64,000 bases of DNA from Streptomyces goshikiensis (GTDB lineage: Bacteria > Actinomycetota > Actinomycetes > Streptomycetales > Streptomycetaceae): assembly GCF_014650555.1 (NCBI RefSeq), contig NZ_BMVE01000002.1, forward strand, positions 1,057,807-1,121,806, written 5' to 3'. This document shows, one piece after another, positions 45,657-54,783 of this stretch. The notes under the pieces are model-generated. The model ran no database searches. It was not told where the DNA came from and was given only the letters and a program-made list of their open reading frames with translations. Both the position numbers and the translations under genes were made by a program. How positions within the stretch are numbered: position 1 is the stretch's first letter; every line of letters begins with the position of its first letter.

Positions 45657-46574
45657 TCAACCGGTGAGCGTCGCCCCGAGTCCCGAGGCGACCTCCATGA
45701 GGTAGCCCCCGTAGCTGGAGGCGCTCAGCTCCTCACCCAGCCGGTAACAGGTGTCCGCGTCGATGAAGCCCATGCGCAGTGCGATCTCCTCGACGCAGGC
45801 GATGCGTACGCCCTGGCGCTGTTCCAGCAGCTGGACGTACTGACCCGCCTGGAGCAGGGAGTCGTGGGTCCCCATGTCCAGCCAGGCGAATCCACGACCG
45901 AGCTGGGTCAGCCGCGCCCGGCCCTGCTCCAGATAGGAGAGGTTGATGTCCGTGATCTCCAACTCGTTGCGAGTGGAAGGCTTGAGGTCCTTCGCCAGCT
46001 CCACCACGTCGTTGTCGTAGAAGTACAGCCCGGTGACCGCGAGGTTGGAGCGGGGACGGCTCGGTTTCTCCTCCAGCGACAACAGGTTCCCCTGCTCGTC
46101 GATCTCGGCGACGCCGTAGCGATCGGGCGACTTGGACGGATAACCGAACAGTTCGCATCCGTCGAGACGTTGGAGGGAGTGTTTCAGGACGGTGGAGAAT
46201 CCGGGGCCGTGGAAGACGTTGTCGCCCAGAATGAGCGCCACCCGGTCGTTCCCGATGTGTTTGTCGCCGACCAGGAACGCGTCGGCGACACCGCGTGGCT
46301 CGTCCTGGACCGCGTAGTCGAGGTGGATACCGAGGCGTGAGCCGTCGCCGAGCATGACCTGGAACGTCTCCACGTGCTGGTGCGAGGAGATGATGAGGAT
46401 GTCCTGGATTCCGGCCAGCATCAGTACCGACAGCGGATAGTAGATCATGGGTTTGTCATAAACGGGCAACTGCTGCTTGGAAAGCGCACCGGTCAGCGGC
46501 TGCAGTCGAGTGGCGCTGCCCCCAGCGAGGATTATCCCCCTCACCTTGGGGCGTTTCGGCGGTGTCTCGAACAC
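45657..46574 (-). CDS. rmlA: Glucose-1-phosphate thymidylyltransferase
   Basis: About 305 residues from a GTG at 46574 with GGAGGA six bases upstream. The nucleotidyltransferase signature G-I-I-L-A-G-G-S-A-T-R-L lies at 12-23, V-Y-D-K-P-M-I-Y-Y near 40, and L-G-D-N-V-F-H-G near 117 with metal-binding Asp. It makes dTDP-glucose from glucose-1-phosphate and dTTP. Length and motifs match RmlA/TylA1. First gene of the rmlA-rmlB-thioesterase-P450-P450 run. Confidence 0.95.
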   Translation of the reverse strand: MFETPPKRPKVRGIILAGGSATRLQPLTGALSKQQLPVYDKPMIYYPLSVLMLAGIQDILIISSHQHVETFQVMLGDGSRLGIHLDYAVQDEPRGVADAFLVGDKHIGNDRVALILGDNVFHGPGFSTVLKHSLQRLDGCELFGYPSKSPDRYGVAEIDEQGNLLSLEEKPSRPRSNLAVTGLYFYDNDVVELAKDLKPSTRNELEITDINLSYLEQGRARLTQLGRGFAWLDMGTHDSLLQAGQYVQLLEQRQGVRIACVEEIALRMGFIDADTCYRLGEELSASSYGGYLMEVASGLGATLTG

Positions 46575-46883
46575 GGTTGGTCCTCCGGGGCATGTATTGC
46601 CGATATGGGGGGTGGAGACGCTGTCCGAAGGGACCGGCCGGACCGGCGATCGCCTCGCGGACACAGCGGCAGACAGCATTCACCCCGACCCGGGACCCGT
46701 AATCCGAACACAAGGAATGCGGTGTCGTGAATGTCGAGGATGAGGAGTGCCTTTCGGTCTGCCGCGAGGCGGCGCGGCGCTTCCGAACCGCGGGGGATTC
46801 TCAGGCGGCGGCGAGGAAAGGAACCATGGCCGCGCCTCCTGCGCCGGAACGGTCTCCGGTACGGCCGGCCGTGCTCGGACGCC
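46575..46883. promoter_or_regulatory. 309-bp intergenic region upstream of rmlA
   Basis: No supported gene. It separates the end of the 3-epimerase gene from rmlA, both on the minus strand, and is the likely site of a promoter for the rmlA operon and of a terminator for the one before. I could not pick out a convincing -10/-35 or hairpin. Confidence 0.4.
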
Positions 46884-47474
46884 CTATGCCTCCGCCTTTT
46901 GCTGTTCCTGCCACGCCTGATAGGTCGGAAGCAATCCAAGACGTTCGGCGGTCGCCAGGGTCGGGGCGTTCTTGTCCCTGTCGGAGAGCAGCGGCTCGAT
47001 GTCGGCCGGCCACACGATTCCGAGGTCCGGGTCGAGCGGATTGACGGAGTGCTCGCGTTCGGGAGCGTACCCGGAGGAGCACAGGTAGACGAGAGTGGCG
47101 TCGTCGGTGAGGGAGAGGAAAGCGCGACCCAGTCCCGCGGTCAGATAGACGGCGGTGTTGCGTTCCGCGTCCATGGGCACGATTTCCCAGCGCCCGAAGG
47201 TCGGCGAACCGATGCGGACGTCCACGATGACGTCGAGGCCCGCTCCGCGCACACATACGCTGTATTTGGCCTGACCGGGCGGGATCTCGGTGTAGTGGAT
47301 CCCGCGCAGCGCGCCGCGGTGGGACACCGCGACATTGACCTGGGCCACCGGGAAATCATGACCGAACGTCTTACGGAACCTCTCGCCCCGGAACCACTCG
47401 TGGGACCTTCCGCGATGGTCGGAGTGGATGACGGGTTCCTGCGACCAGGCCCCCTCGATGCTGAGTGGATGCAT
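46884..47474 (-). CDS. tylJ: dTDP-4-keto-6-deoxyglucose 3-epimerase (mycinose branch)
   Basis: 196 residues with AAGGAA upstream of the ATG at 47474. An RmlC-like cupin with R-G-S/R-G-E-R-F-R-K-T-F-G near 27, L-R-G-I-H-Y near 56 (catalytic His) and D-V-R-I-G-S-P-T-F-G near 85. In tylosin, mycinamicin and chalcomycin pathways this enzyme inverts C-3 only, giving the 6-deoxyallose series that becomes mycinose. Reduction at C-4 by the enzyme at 50066 would follow. The symbol reflects the tylosin homologue. Confidence 0.88.
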   Translation of the reverse strand: MHPLSIEGAWSQEPVIHSDHRGRSHEWFRGERFRKTFGHDFPVAQVNVAVSHRGALRGIHYTEIPPGQAKYSVCVRGAGLDVIVDVRIGSPTFGRWEIVPMDAERNTAVYLTAGLGRAFLSLTDDATLVYLCSSGYAPEREHSVNPLDPDLGIVWPADIEPLLSDRDKNAPTLATAERLGLLPTYQAWQEQQKAEA

Positions 47475-47539
47475 CGCGTTCTTTCCTTCGGACCGATTGG
47501 TTGGGTACGGGGAGGGCCGGGGGGCCACGGCCGAGCCGA

Positions 47540-48307
47540 TCAGCTGGAGCGTCTCCAGTAGGAACCCTGGCGATCGATCTGGTGGATCTCGTCGGTGATG
47601 CCGTGCTCGTCCCGGAACTCGTGGACGGCCTGCCGGCACGCCGGAATGCAGTAGTCGTCGACGATGACGTATCCGCCGACCGACACCTTGTGATAGAGGC
47701 TCGTGAGAACCTCCCTGGTGGCTGCGTACGAGTCCCCGTCGAGCCTCAGCACCGCGAGCTTCTCGATGGGCGCGGTGGGCATCGTGTCCTTGAACCAGCC
47801 GGGGAGGAACCGGACCTGGTCGTCCAGGAGCCCATAGCGTGCGAAGTTTCTTTTCACGGTCTCCACATCGACCGGGATGCTGAGGACTTCGTTGTACTGG
47901 CCGAGGTCGATGTCGACGTCCAGCTGGTGGTCGTCCTCGGTGGTCTTGGGGAAACCCTGGAAGGAGTCCGCGACCCACACCTTCCGGTCCCGCACGCCGT
48001 GCGCCTGGAACACGCCGCGGGCGAAGATGCACGCCCCGCCCCGCCAGACCCCGGTCTCCGCGAAGTCCCCCGGCACGCCGTCGCGCAGCACGTCCTCAAG
48101 GCACTTCTGTAGGTTGTCGAGCCGCTTGAGACCGACCATCGTGTGCGCGACGTGCGGGAAGTCCTCACCCACCGCGCGCAGCTCCGCGGAATACGAACTG
48201 CTCGTGATGAGGCCGGCGACATTGGTCTGGTCCTCGTAAATCATATTCGTCACGACCTTCTTCAGAAGGTCGAGATACAGGTCTGCATCGGCAGGTATGA
48301 CTGTCAT
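47540..48307 (-). CDS. tylF: TylF/MycF-type mycinose 3-O-methyltransferase
   Basis: 255 residues. Closely follows TylF/Myc[13 protein letters not shown] at the start, [11 protein letters not shown], the SAM motif [20 protein letters not shown], and the Mg-binding L-R-L-D-G-D-S-Y and V-D-D-Y-C. It methylates O-3 of the 2-O-methylated deoxyallose (javose) on the macrolide, completing mycinose. The ATG at 48307 has GTGAGG close upstream. Divergent from the P450 gene at 48619. Confidence 0.93.
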   Translation of the reverse strand: MTVIPADADLYLDLLKKVVTNMIYEDQTNVAGLITSSSYSAELRAVGEDFPHVAHTMVGLKRLDNLQKCLEDVLRDGVPGDFAETGVWRGGACIFARGVFQAHGVRDRKVWVADSFQGFPKTTEDDHQLDVDIDLGQYNEVLSIPVDVETVKRNFARYGLLDDQVRFLPGWFKDTMPTAPIEKLAVLRLDGDSYAATREVLTSLYHKVSVGGYVIVDDYCIPACRQAVHEFRDEHGITDEIHQIDRQGSYWRRSS

Positions 48308-48618
48308 TTTCCTCACTTACGGGTAGCAGTGCCCAGCGGGCGTCTCGTTCAGGACGGGGGCCGCCGGGGCTGAATTACCTGTATCCACGCTGATGAGGTG
48401 GACGAGGTGGATGGGCTAGCCATCTAACCTCAGTGATCAGATTCGGGCAAGGGTCGAAAACCAGCCACGTCGCGTATCGATCCTGTCCGGAAGCGAGGGG
48501 CATATGGTGCAGTGACGACTGCGGCCGATCTGGCCGAACCTTGCTGCGGCGCTAACCGTGTGCTTGCATGTTGGACGTAGATCACCTTCTCCCGATTGCA
48601 TTTAGGGTGAGGAAATCC
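48308..48618. promoter_or_regulatory. Divergent control region of the mycinose genes
   Basis: 311 bp between a minus-strand methyltransferase and a plus-strand P450. It is lower in GC than either gene and contains two dyads: one around atgggctagccat (48410-48422) and one around cggccgatctggccg (48524-48538). Either could bind a regulator. A GGTGAGG ribosome site at 48606-48612 decides the TTG start of the P450. Confidence 0.5.
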
Positions 48619-49830
48619 TTGGAATCTTCAAAAGTCGTTCACAACAATCCCACGGAACCAGGCGTCGCATGGCCAGTTGCGCGTACCTGCCCCTTTACCC
48701 TCCCCGATCAGTACGCCGAGAAGCGTAAGGACGAGCCCATATGCCGGGCTCAGGTCTGGGACGGCTCCAGAACCTGGCTCATCACCAAGCACGAGCACGT
48801 GCGAGCCCTTCTCGCCGACCCCCGGATCACCATCGACCCGGCCAAGCTGCCCAAGCTCTCCGCCTCCGACGGCGACGGCGGCGGTTTCCGGTCGCTGCTG
48901 ACCATGGATCCGCCGGACCACAGCGTTCTCCGCCGCATGCTCATACCCGAGTTCAGCGTGCGCCGGGTCCGGGAGATGCGCCCGGGCGTCGAACGCACGG
49001 TGCACAGGCTGCTGGACAGAATCCTCGAACAGCGGGGACCGGTGGACCTGGTGGCCGAACTCGCGCTGCCGATGTCCACCCTGGTGATCTGCCAGCTCCT
49101 CGGCGTGCCGTACGAAGACCATGAGTTCTTCCAGGAGCGCAGCGAACAGGCCACGCGGGTGGGCGGGAACGAGGAGTCACTGGCCGCCCTCCTGGAGCTG
49201 CGTGACTATCTGGACCGGTTGGTCACCGCAAAGATCGAGACTCCGGGCGACGACCTGTTGTGCCGGCTCATCGCCGATCGACTGCACACCGGTGAGATGC
49301 GGCACGCCGAGATCGTGGACAACGCCGTGCTGTTGCTCGCCGCCGGTCACGAGACCAGTGCCAGCATGGTGGCACTGAGTGTCCTGACACTGTTGCAGCA
49401 CCCCGACGCATCAACGCAGTTGCGTGGCGACAGTACGCTGCTGCCCCAGGCGGTCGACGAGCTCCTGCGTTTCCACTCCATCGCGGACGGCCTTCGGCGG
49501 GCGGTCACAGAGGACATCGAGCTCGGCGGCATCACGCTGCGAGCCGGGGACGGTCTCATCCTCTCGCTGGCTTCCGCCAACCGCGACGAGAGCGCCTTCG
49601 CCTCCCCGGACGACTTCGACCTGCACGGCTCGGCACGCCAGCACGTCGCCTTCGGTTACGGCCCGCACCAGTGCCTGGGGCAGAACCTGGCCCGGCTGGA
49701 GCTGGAGGTCACACTGGGCGCGGTGGTGGAGCGCATTCCCACACTCAGGCTGGCCGGCGAAGTCGACGCACTGCGCGTCAAGCGCGACTCGACGATCTTC
49801 GGGCTGCACGAGCTGCCGGTCGAGTGGTGA
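48619..49830 (+). CDS. tylHI: Cytochrome P450, macrolide methyl-group hydroxylase for mycinose attachment
   Basis: About 403 residues from a TTG at 48619, preferred because GTGAGG lies six bases upstream. An ATG at 48568 has no such site and would add 17 residues absent from TylHI. It resembles TylHI/MycCI throughout: T-C-P-F-T-L-P-D-Q-Y-A-E near the start, A-G-H-E-T-S-A in the I-helix and G-Y-G-P-H-Q-C-L-G around the haem Cys. TylHI-type enzymes hydroxylate the ring methyl that later carries the deoxyallose. Its ferredoxin follows 17 bp downstream. Confidence 0.92.
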   Translation: MESSKVVHNNPTEPGVAWPVARTCPFTLPDQYAEKRKDEPICRAQVWDGSRTWLITKHEHVRALLADPRITIDPAKLPKLSASDGDGGGFRSLLTMDPPDHSVLRRMLIPEFSVRRVREMRPGVERTVHRLLDRILEQRGPVDLVAELALPMSTLVICQLLGVPYEDHEFFQERSEQATRVGGNEESLAALLELRDYLDRLVTAKIETPGDDLLCRLIADRLHTGEMRHAEIVDNAVLLLAAGHETSASMVALSVLTLLQHPDASTQLRGDSTLLPQAVDELLRFHSIADGLRRAVTEDIELGGITLRAGDGLILSLASANRDESAFASPDDFDLHGSARQHVAFGYGPHQCLGQNLARLELEVTLGAVVERIPTLRLAGEVDALRVKRDSTIFGLHELPVEW

Positions 49831-49847
49831 CGGAAGGGGGATACAGC

Positions 49848-50069
49848 GTGCGGGTGACAGTCGAGCAGAGCCGGTGCCTGGGAGCCGGCCAGTGCGAGCA
49901 GTTGGTACCGGAGGTTTTCCGCCAGGACGAGGAAGGACTGAGCCGGGTCCTGGTCGCCGAGCCCGAGCCGGCGTTGTGGCCGCGGGTGCTCCAGACGGTG
50001 CAACTCTGCCCCGTACAGGCCGTGATCGTCCAAGAGGCTCCTGGACGCGCGCCGCAGGACACCGAGTGA
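49848..50069 (+). CDS. tylHII: 3Fe-4S ferredoxin partner of the P450
   Basis: 73 residues from a GTG at 49848 with GGAAGGGGG upstream. The Cys set is C10, C16 and C54 followed by Pro, a three-Cys pattern for a [3Fe-4S] cluster. It should pass electrons to the P450 encoded immediately before. Its stop overlaps the next start (GTGA). Confidence 0.92.
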   Translation: MRVTVEQSRCLGAGQCEQLVPEVFRQDEEGLSRVLVAEPEPALWPRVLQTVQLCPVQAVIVQEAPGRAPQDTE

Positions 50070-51046
50070 CTGCTGACCGCTGGGCCGGCCGCACGGTGCT
50101 CGTCACGGGTGCACTGGGGTTCATCGGCTCCCACTTCGTCCGGCAGCTGGACGCGCGCGGAGCCGAGGTGCTGGCCCTGTACCGCACCGAACGGCCCGAA
50201 ATCCAAGCCGAGTTCGCGGCACTGAACCGGGTCCGCTTAGTGCGGACCGAGCTGCGGGACGAGTCGGACGTGCGGGGAGCCTTCAAGTACCTGGCACCTT
50301 CCATCGACACCGTCGTCCACTGCGCGGCCATGGACGGCAACGCACAGTTCAAGCTGGAACGCTCGGCCGAGATCCTCGACAGCAACCAGCGCACCATCTC
50401 CAACCTGCTCAACTGCGTGCGGGATTTCGGCGTGGGCGAGGTTGTCGTCATGAGCTCCTCCGAGCTGTACTCCGCCTCGCCCACCGTGGCGGCGCGCGAG
50501 GAGGACGACTTCCGCAGGTCCATGCGGTACACGGACAACGGCTACGTCCTGTCCAAGACCTACGGCGAGATCCTGGCCAGGCTCCACCGCGAGCAGTTCG
50601 GCACCAACGTCTTCCTGGTGCGACCGGGCAACGTCTACGGGCCGGGGGACGGATTCGACCGCTCCCGGGGCCGGGTGATCCCGAGCATGCTGGCCAAGGC
50701 CGACGCGGGCGAGGAGATCGAGATCTGGGGGGACGGCAGCCAGACCCGGTCCTTCGTGCACGTCGCCGACCTGGTGCGGGCCTCGCTGCGCCTGCTGGAG
50801 ACCGGAAAGTACCCGGAGATGAACGTGGCCGGCGCGGAGCAGGTCTCCATCCTGGAGCTGGCCCGGATGGTGATGGCCGTCCTGGGACGGCCCGAGCGCA
50901 TCCGCCTCGACCCCAGCCGCCCGGTCGGCGCCCCGAGCAGACTTCTGGATCTGTCCAGAATGTCAGAAGTGATCGACTTCGATCCCCAGCCTCTGCGGGC
51001 CGGGCTGGAAGAGACCGCTCGCTGGTACCGCCTTCACAAGCGCTGA
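50066..51046 (+). CDS. tylD: NDP-4-keto-6-deoxyallose reductase (mycinose branch)
   Basis: 326 residues. An extended SDR with T-G-A-L-G-F-I-G near 14, M-S-S-S-E-L-Y near 130 and catalytic Y-V-L-S-K near 158-162; the usual Y-x-x-x-K is present. The GTG start overlaps the ferredoxin stop. The order P450, ferredoxin, reductase, 2-O-methyltransferase, glycosyltransferase fits mycinose clusters, where TylD reduces the C-4 ketone after 3-epimerisation to give dTDP-6-deoxyallose. Confidence 0.87.
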   Translation: MTADRWAGRTVLVTGALGFIGSHFVRQLDARGAEVLALYRTERPEIQAEFAALNRVRLVRTELRDESDVRGAFKYLAPSIDTVVHCAAMDGNAQFKLERSAEILDSNQRTISNLLNCVRDFGVGEVVVMSSSELYSASPTVAAREEDDFRRSMRYTDNGYVLSKTYGEILARLHREQFGTNVFLVRPGNVYGPGDGFDRSRGRVIPSMLAKADAGEEIEIWGDGSQTRSFVHVADLVRASLRLLETGKYPEMNVAGAEQVSILELARMVMAVLGRPERIRLDPSRPVGAPSRLLDLSRMSEVIDFDPQPLRAGLEETARWYRLHKR

Positions 51047-51077
51047 ACCCCTCTTTCACACCCCTGGAAGGTAACTC

Positions 51078-52289
51078 GTGGTCAAGCACGCCCCGAACTC
51101 GTTGATCCGAGAAATAATCCGAGCCGCCGGCGGACATGACGCCGACCTCAAGGACCTGGCCGCCCGGTACGCTCCGGCCGACATCGTCCGTGTGCTCCTG
51201 GACGAGATCACCACGCGCTGCCCGGCTCCCGTGAACGATGTCCCCGTCCTCGTCGAGCTGGCCGTCCGGGCGGGCGACCAGCTGTTTCCCACCTACCTGT
51301 ACGTCCTCAAGGGCGGCCCGGTGCGCCTCGCCACCAAGGACGAGGCGTTCGTCGCCATGCGTGTCGAGTACGAGCTGGGCGAACTGGCGCGGGAGCTGTT
51401 CGGGCCGGTGCGGGAGAACGTCACCGGCGTGCGCCGGACCACCCTCTTCCCGTACGTCACCGACGCGCAGTCGGAAGGCGAGGAGGACTCGGGAGCCGAA
51501 CACATCGGCACGCACTTCCTGGCCGCGCAGCAGGGCTCCCAGACCGTGCTGGCCGGCTGCCACTCCCACAAGCCGGACCTCAGTGAACTCTCCTCGCGTT
51601 ACCTGACCCCGAAGTGGGGTTCCCTGCACTGGTTCACCCCCCACTACGACCGCCACTTCAGCAGCTACCGTGACCAGCAGGTACGCGTTCTGGAGATCGG
51701 CATCGGCGGTTACAAGCACCCCGAGTGGGGCGGCGGCTCGTTGCGCATGTGGAAGCACTTCTTCCACCGCGGTGAGATCTACGGGCTGGACATCGTCGAC
51801 AAGTCACACTTCGACGCGCCGCGCATCACGACCCTGCGCGGCGACCAGAGCGACCCCGACTACCTGCGGTCGATCGCCGAGGAGTACGGCCCGTTCGACA
51901 TCGTCATCGATGACGGAAGCCACATCAACGACCACATCCGTACGTCGTTCCAGGCCCTGTTCCCGCACGTGCGGCCCGGCGGCCTCTATGTGATCGAGGA
52001 CCTGTGGACCGCCTACTGGTCCGGCTTCGGCGGCAACGAGGACCCGAAGCAGTACAGCGGCACGAGCCTGGGTCTGCTCAAGTCCCTCGTGGACTCGATC
52101 CAGCACGAGGAACTGCCGCAGGCCGGCGGCCACCGCCCCGGCTACGTCGACCAGCACGTGGTCGGCATGCACCTCTACCACAACCTGGCCTTCATCGAGA
52201 AGGGCACCAACGCCGAGGGCGGCATCCCCCCGTGGATCCCGCGCGACTTCGAGACACTGGTCGCCGTCTCTTCGGGGGGACACGAATGA
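51078..52289 (+). CDS. tylE: MycE/TylE-type 2-O-methyltransferase
   Basis: 403 residues from a GTG with GGAAGGT upstream. The N-terminal ~160 residues are the auxiliary domain of MycE. The C-terminal part has the SAM motif L-E-I-G-I-G-G-Y, the metal-binding D-D-G-S-H and I-E-D-L-W. It methylates O-2 of 6-deoxyallose on the macrolide, the step before the TylF-type enzyme. Length and domain order match MycE, which works as a Mg-dependent tetramer. Confidence 0.93.
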   Translation: MVKHAPNSLIREIIRAAGGHDADLKDLAARYAPADIVRVLLDEITTRCPAPVNDVPVLVELAVRAGDQLFPTYLYVLKGGPVRLATKDEAFVAMRVEYELGELARELFGPVRENVTGVRRTTLFPYVTDAQSEGEEDSGAEHIGTHFLAAQQGSQTVLAGCHSHKPDLSELSSRYLTPKWGSLHWFTPHYDRHFSSYRDQQVRVLEIGIGGYKHPEWGGGSLRMWKHFFHRGEIYGLDIVDKSHFDAPRITTLRGDQSDPDYLRSIAEEYGPFDIVIDDGSHINDHIRTSFQALFPHVRPGGLYVIEDLWTAYWSGFGGNEDPKQYSGTSLGLLKSLVDSIQHEELPQAGGHRPGYVDQHVVGMHLYHNLAFIEKGTNAEGGIPPWIPRDFETLVAVSSGGHE

Positions 52290-52344
52290 GGGGCCGTCGG
52301 CACCAGCCACCGGGACACACCCGACCGGACGGCGGGAGGCCGGC

Positions 52345-53601
52345 ATGCGTGTGACCCTGCTGAGCGTGGGATCCCGAGGTGACGTACAGCCGTTCGTCGC
52401 CCTGGGGATCGGTCTGAAGGCCCGCGGCCACGACGTCACCCTGGCCGCTCCCGCCACGCTGCGGCCACTGGTCGAGCGCGCGGGGCTGACGTACAAGCTC
52501 TCGCCCGGGGACCCCGACGGGTTCTTCCGCATGCCCGAGGTCATCGAAGCGCTGCAGCGCAGTCCCTCGTTCAAGAACATGCTCGCGGGGATGCCCGAGG
52601 CACCCGAGAGCTACACGCAGCAGGTCGTCGACGCGATCCACGACGCTGCCGAGGGCGCCGACCTCATCGTGAACGCGCCCCTCACCCTGGCCGCCGCGTA
52701 CGGGCACCCGCCCGCCCCGTGGGCCTCGGTGTCCTGGTGGCCCAACAGCATGACCTCGGCCTTCCCGGCCGTCGAGTCCGGACAGCGCAGATTCGGTCCG
52801 CTGACGCCTCTGTACAACCGCTACACCCACCGCAGGGCGGCCCGCGACGAGTGGGAGTGGCGGCGGCCCGAGGTCGACGGCTACCGGAAGCGACTCGGTC
52901 TCCGCCCCTTCGGCGACGAGTCCCCGTTCCTCCGACTGGGCCACGACCGCCCGTACCTGTTCCCCTTCAGCCCCAGTGTGCTGCCCAAGCCGCGGGACTG
53001 GCCGCGTCAGAGCCATGTCACCGGCTACTGGTTCTGGGACCAGCACTGGGAGCCGCCCGCCGAGCTGGAGGCGTTCCTGGCGGACGGTGAACCCCCGGTG
53101 GCGCTCACCTTCGGCAGCACCTGGTCACTCCATCGGCAGGAAGAAGCCCTCCAGGCCGCCCTCGACGCCGTCCGCGGCGTCGGACGCCGACTGGTCATGG
53201 TCGACGGGCCGGACGGTGACCTGCCCGACGACGTGCTCCGCCTGCACCAGGTCGACTACGCCACCCTGTTCCCCAGGATGGCCGCGGTGATCCACCACGG
53301 CGGCGCCGGCACGACCGCCGAAGTCGTGCGGGCCGGAGTGCCACAGGTCATCGTGCCGGTCTTCGCCGATCACCCCTTCTGGGCGGCGCGGCTGTCCCGA
53401 GCAGGCGTCGCCGCCCGGCCGGTGCCCTTCACCCGGTTCAGCCGAGAGGCATTGGCACAGAGCGTCCGTCAGGCGGTCACCGACCCCGCGATGGCGGCCC
53501 GGGCCAGGCGGCTGGGTGAACTGGTCTCCAAGGAACGGGGAGTGGACACCGCCTGCGACATCCTCGAGAAGTGGGCCGAGACAGCACGGGTCGCGCCCTG
53601 A
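52345..53601 (+). CDS. tylN: 6-deoxyallosyltransferase (TylN/MycD type)
   Basis: 418 residues. GT-B fold of the GT1/GT28 type: N-terminal G-S-R-G-D-V-Q-P-F-V-A-L-G at 8-20, and a C-terminal donor site with H-H-G-G-A-G-T-T-A-E (about 314-323) and P-V-F-A-D-H-P-F-W-A. It should move 6-deoxyallose from dTDP to the hydroxymethyl created by the P450 at 48619. It is the only glycosyltransferase in the window. The transferase for the other sugar, and one for protective glucosylation, must lie elsewhere. Confidence 0.88.
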   Translation: MRVTLLSVGSRGDVQPFVALGIGLKARGHDVTLAAPATLRPLVERAGLTYKLSPGDPDGFFRMPEVIEALQRSPSFKNMLAGMPEAPESYTQQVVDAIHDAAEGADLIVNAPLTLAAAYGHPPAPWASVSWWPNSMTSAFPAVESGQRRFGPLTPLYNRYTHRRAARDEWEWRRPEVDGYRKRLGLRPFGDESPFLRLGHDRPYLFPFSPSVLPKPRDWPRQSHVTGYWFWDQHWEPPAELEAFLADGEPPVALTFGSTWSLHRQEEALQAALDAVRGVGRRLVMVDGPDGDLPDDVLRLHQVDYATLFPRMAAVIHHGGAGTTAEVVRAGVPQVIVPVFADHPFWAARLSRAGVAARPVPFTRFSREALAQSVRQAVTDPAMAARARRLGELVSKERGVDTACDILEKWAETARVAP

Positions 53602-53610
53602 GACGGCCAC

Positions 53611-53653
53611 CGTCGGGCGGGTGGGCCGGAACCCGCTCGCCCGCCGGCCGACG
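53611..53653. terminator. Hairpin between convergent genes
   Basis: An outer stem (cgtcgg with ccgacg) encloses a second inverted repeat (cgggcg with cgcccg) in the 70-bp gap between the convergent glycosyltransferase and rRNA methyltransferase genes. Suitable as a bidirectional terminator. Confidence 0.55.
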
Positions 53654-53671
53654 GGCCCGGGGCCCGCGCCG

Positions 53672-54514
53672 CTACGCCGAGAGCCGGTAGGCGGAGAGCC
53701 GCACGGAGAGCGTGACCTGGGACGGCACCGGCAGCCGCTGGATCATCTCGTGATCCCGCTGCACGTCACGGTGCCAGGCATTGGGCCCCATGCCGACCAG
53801 GTGGGCCAGAGCCTGGTGGTCCAGTGCCATGGTCCGGGTCAGCCGCTCCGTGGCGACGGCCGAGAAGTGCGGGGCGAGTTGCTCCGCAAGACGCGACTCC
53901 TTGCCTTCGTCCACCTGCAGCAGGCCGAGAGTGCCGATGAGTTCCTGCAGGTGATCGGGCAGGGGAGTGACGACCAGGAGGACGCCACGGTGATGGAGGA
54001 TGCGATGCAGTTCAGGACCGTTGCGAGGAGCGAACGTGTTGATCACCACGGCGGCGGAGGCGTCCTGCAGCGGAAGCGTCTGCCAGGCGTCGGTGACGGC
54101 GGCCGCGATCCGCGGATGGGCCTTCGCGGCACGTCGCACCGCGTATTTGGAGATGTCCAGCAGCAGTCCGTCGACATCAGGGAACGCGTCCACGACCTTG
54201 GCGTGGTAGTGGCCCGTTCCGCCACCGATGTCGACGATGCAACCGGGCACGGCTGGATCAGCCGTCCGCCGCGCCAGATCGACAAGCGCGTCCATCACAG
54301 GGCCGTAGTGACCCGCCGACAGGAATGCGTCCCGGGCCTCCACCATTTCCTTTGTGTCCGCTCGCAGCTTCGTCGCCCCGGGAAGCAGATTCACATAACC
54401 CTGCTTCGCGATGTCGAAGGAGTGTCCGGCGGGGCAGGAAAGTGCACGGTCTCCCAGCGCCAGCGAAGCGCCGCAGTGCGGGCAGGCGAGGTATCGCACG
54501 ATCCTGTTGAGCAT
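53672..54514 (-). CDS. tlrB: RlmAII-type 23S rRNA (G748-N1) methyltransferase, macrolide self-resistance
   Basis: 280 residues from the ATG at 54514. An N-terminal zinc site (C11, C14, C27, H31) precedes F-D-I-A-K-Q-G-Y-V-N-L-L and the SAM motif V-D-I-G-G-G-T-G-H-Y near 95. This is the RlmA fold; Gram-positive RlmAII (TlrB) methylates G748 in the exit tunnel and protects against mycinosylated 16-membered macrolides. Its place beside the deoxyallosyltransferase fits self-protection. It points away from the PKS and shares a 269-bp divergent region with it. Confidence 0.88.
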   Translation of the reverse strand: MLNRIVRYLACPHCGASLALGDRALSCPAGHSFDIAKQGYVNLLPGATKLRADTKEMVEARDAFLSAGHYGPVMDALVDLARRTADPAVPGCIVDIGGGTGHYHAKVVDAFPDVDGLLLDISKYAVRRAAKAHPRIAAAVTDAWQTLPLQDASAAVVINTFAPRNGPELHRILHHRGVLLVVTPLPDHLQELIGTLGLLQVDEGKESRLAEQLAPHFSAVATERLTRTMALDHQALAHLVGMGPNAWHRDVQRDHEMIQRLPVPSQVTLSVRLSAYRLSA

Positions 54515-54783
54515 GGGGCACCGTTCCTTCGGGCGAGTCGGCGGACCGGCCAACCTTAACGCAGGCATCCGGGCCGCCGGCCGCCCGGTGCAGTGCCGAA
54601 GAATCCCCGTGACGCGCACCCACGGCAACTGAACCCCAATTGCGCGCACGACACGACAACCGGCCAATTCCCCGGCAATTCCTTATGGAATGCCGCGCAT
54701 ACGGCCTCACCCATTTCAGCAAGTGCTGACAGTCGCCCTGCACTGTCAGCGTGACAACCCCTATCGATCGATCAGGAGTTCCG
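54515..54783. promoter_or_regulatory. Divergent promoter region of the PKS and the resistance gene
   Basis: 269 bp, non-coding, with AT-richer patches near 54635-54700. A ribosome site AGGAG five bases before the ATG at 54784 decides the PKS start. The control of PKS and resistance from one region would couple production with protection. Confidence 0.5.

Noticed and set aside
46575..46883. Short frames between rmlA and the 3-epimerase
   Set aside because: They lack ribosome sites and motifs and partly overlap the true 5' end of rmlA in other frames.
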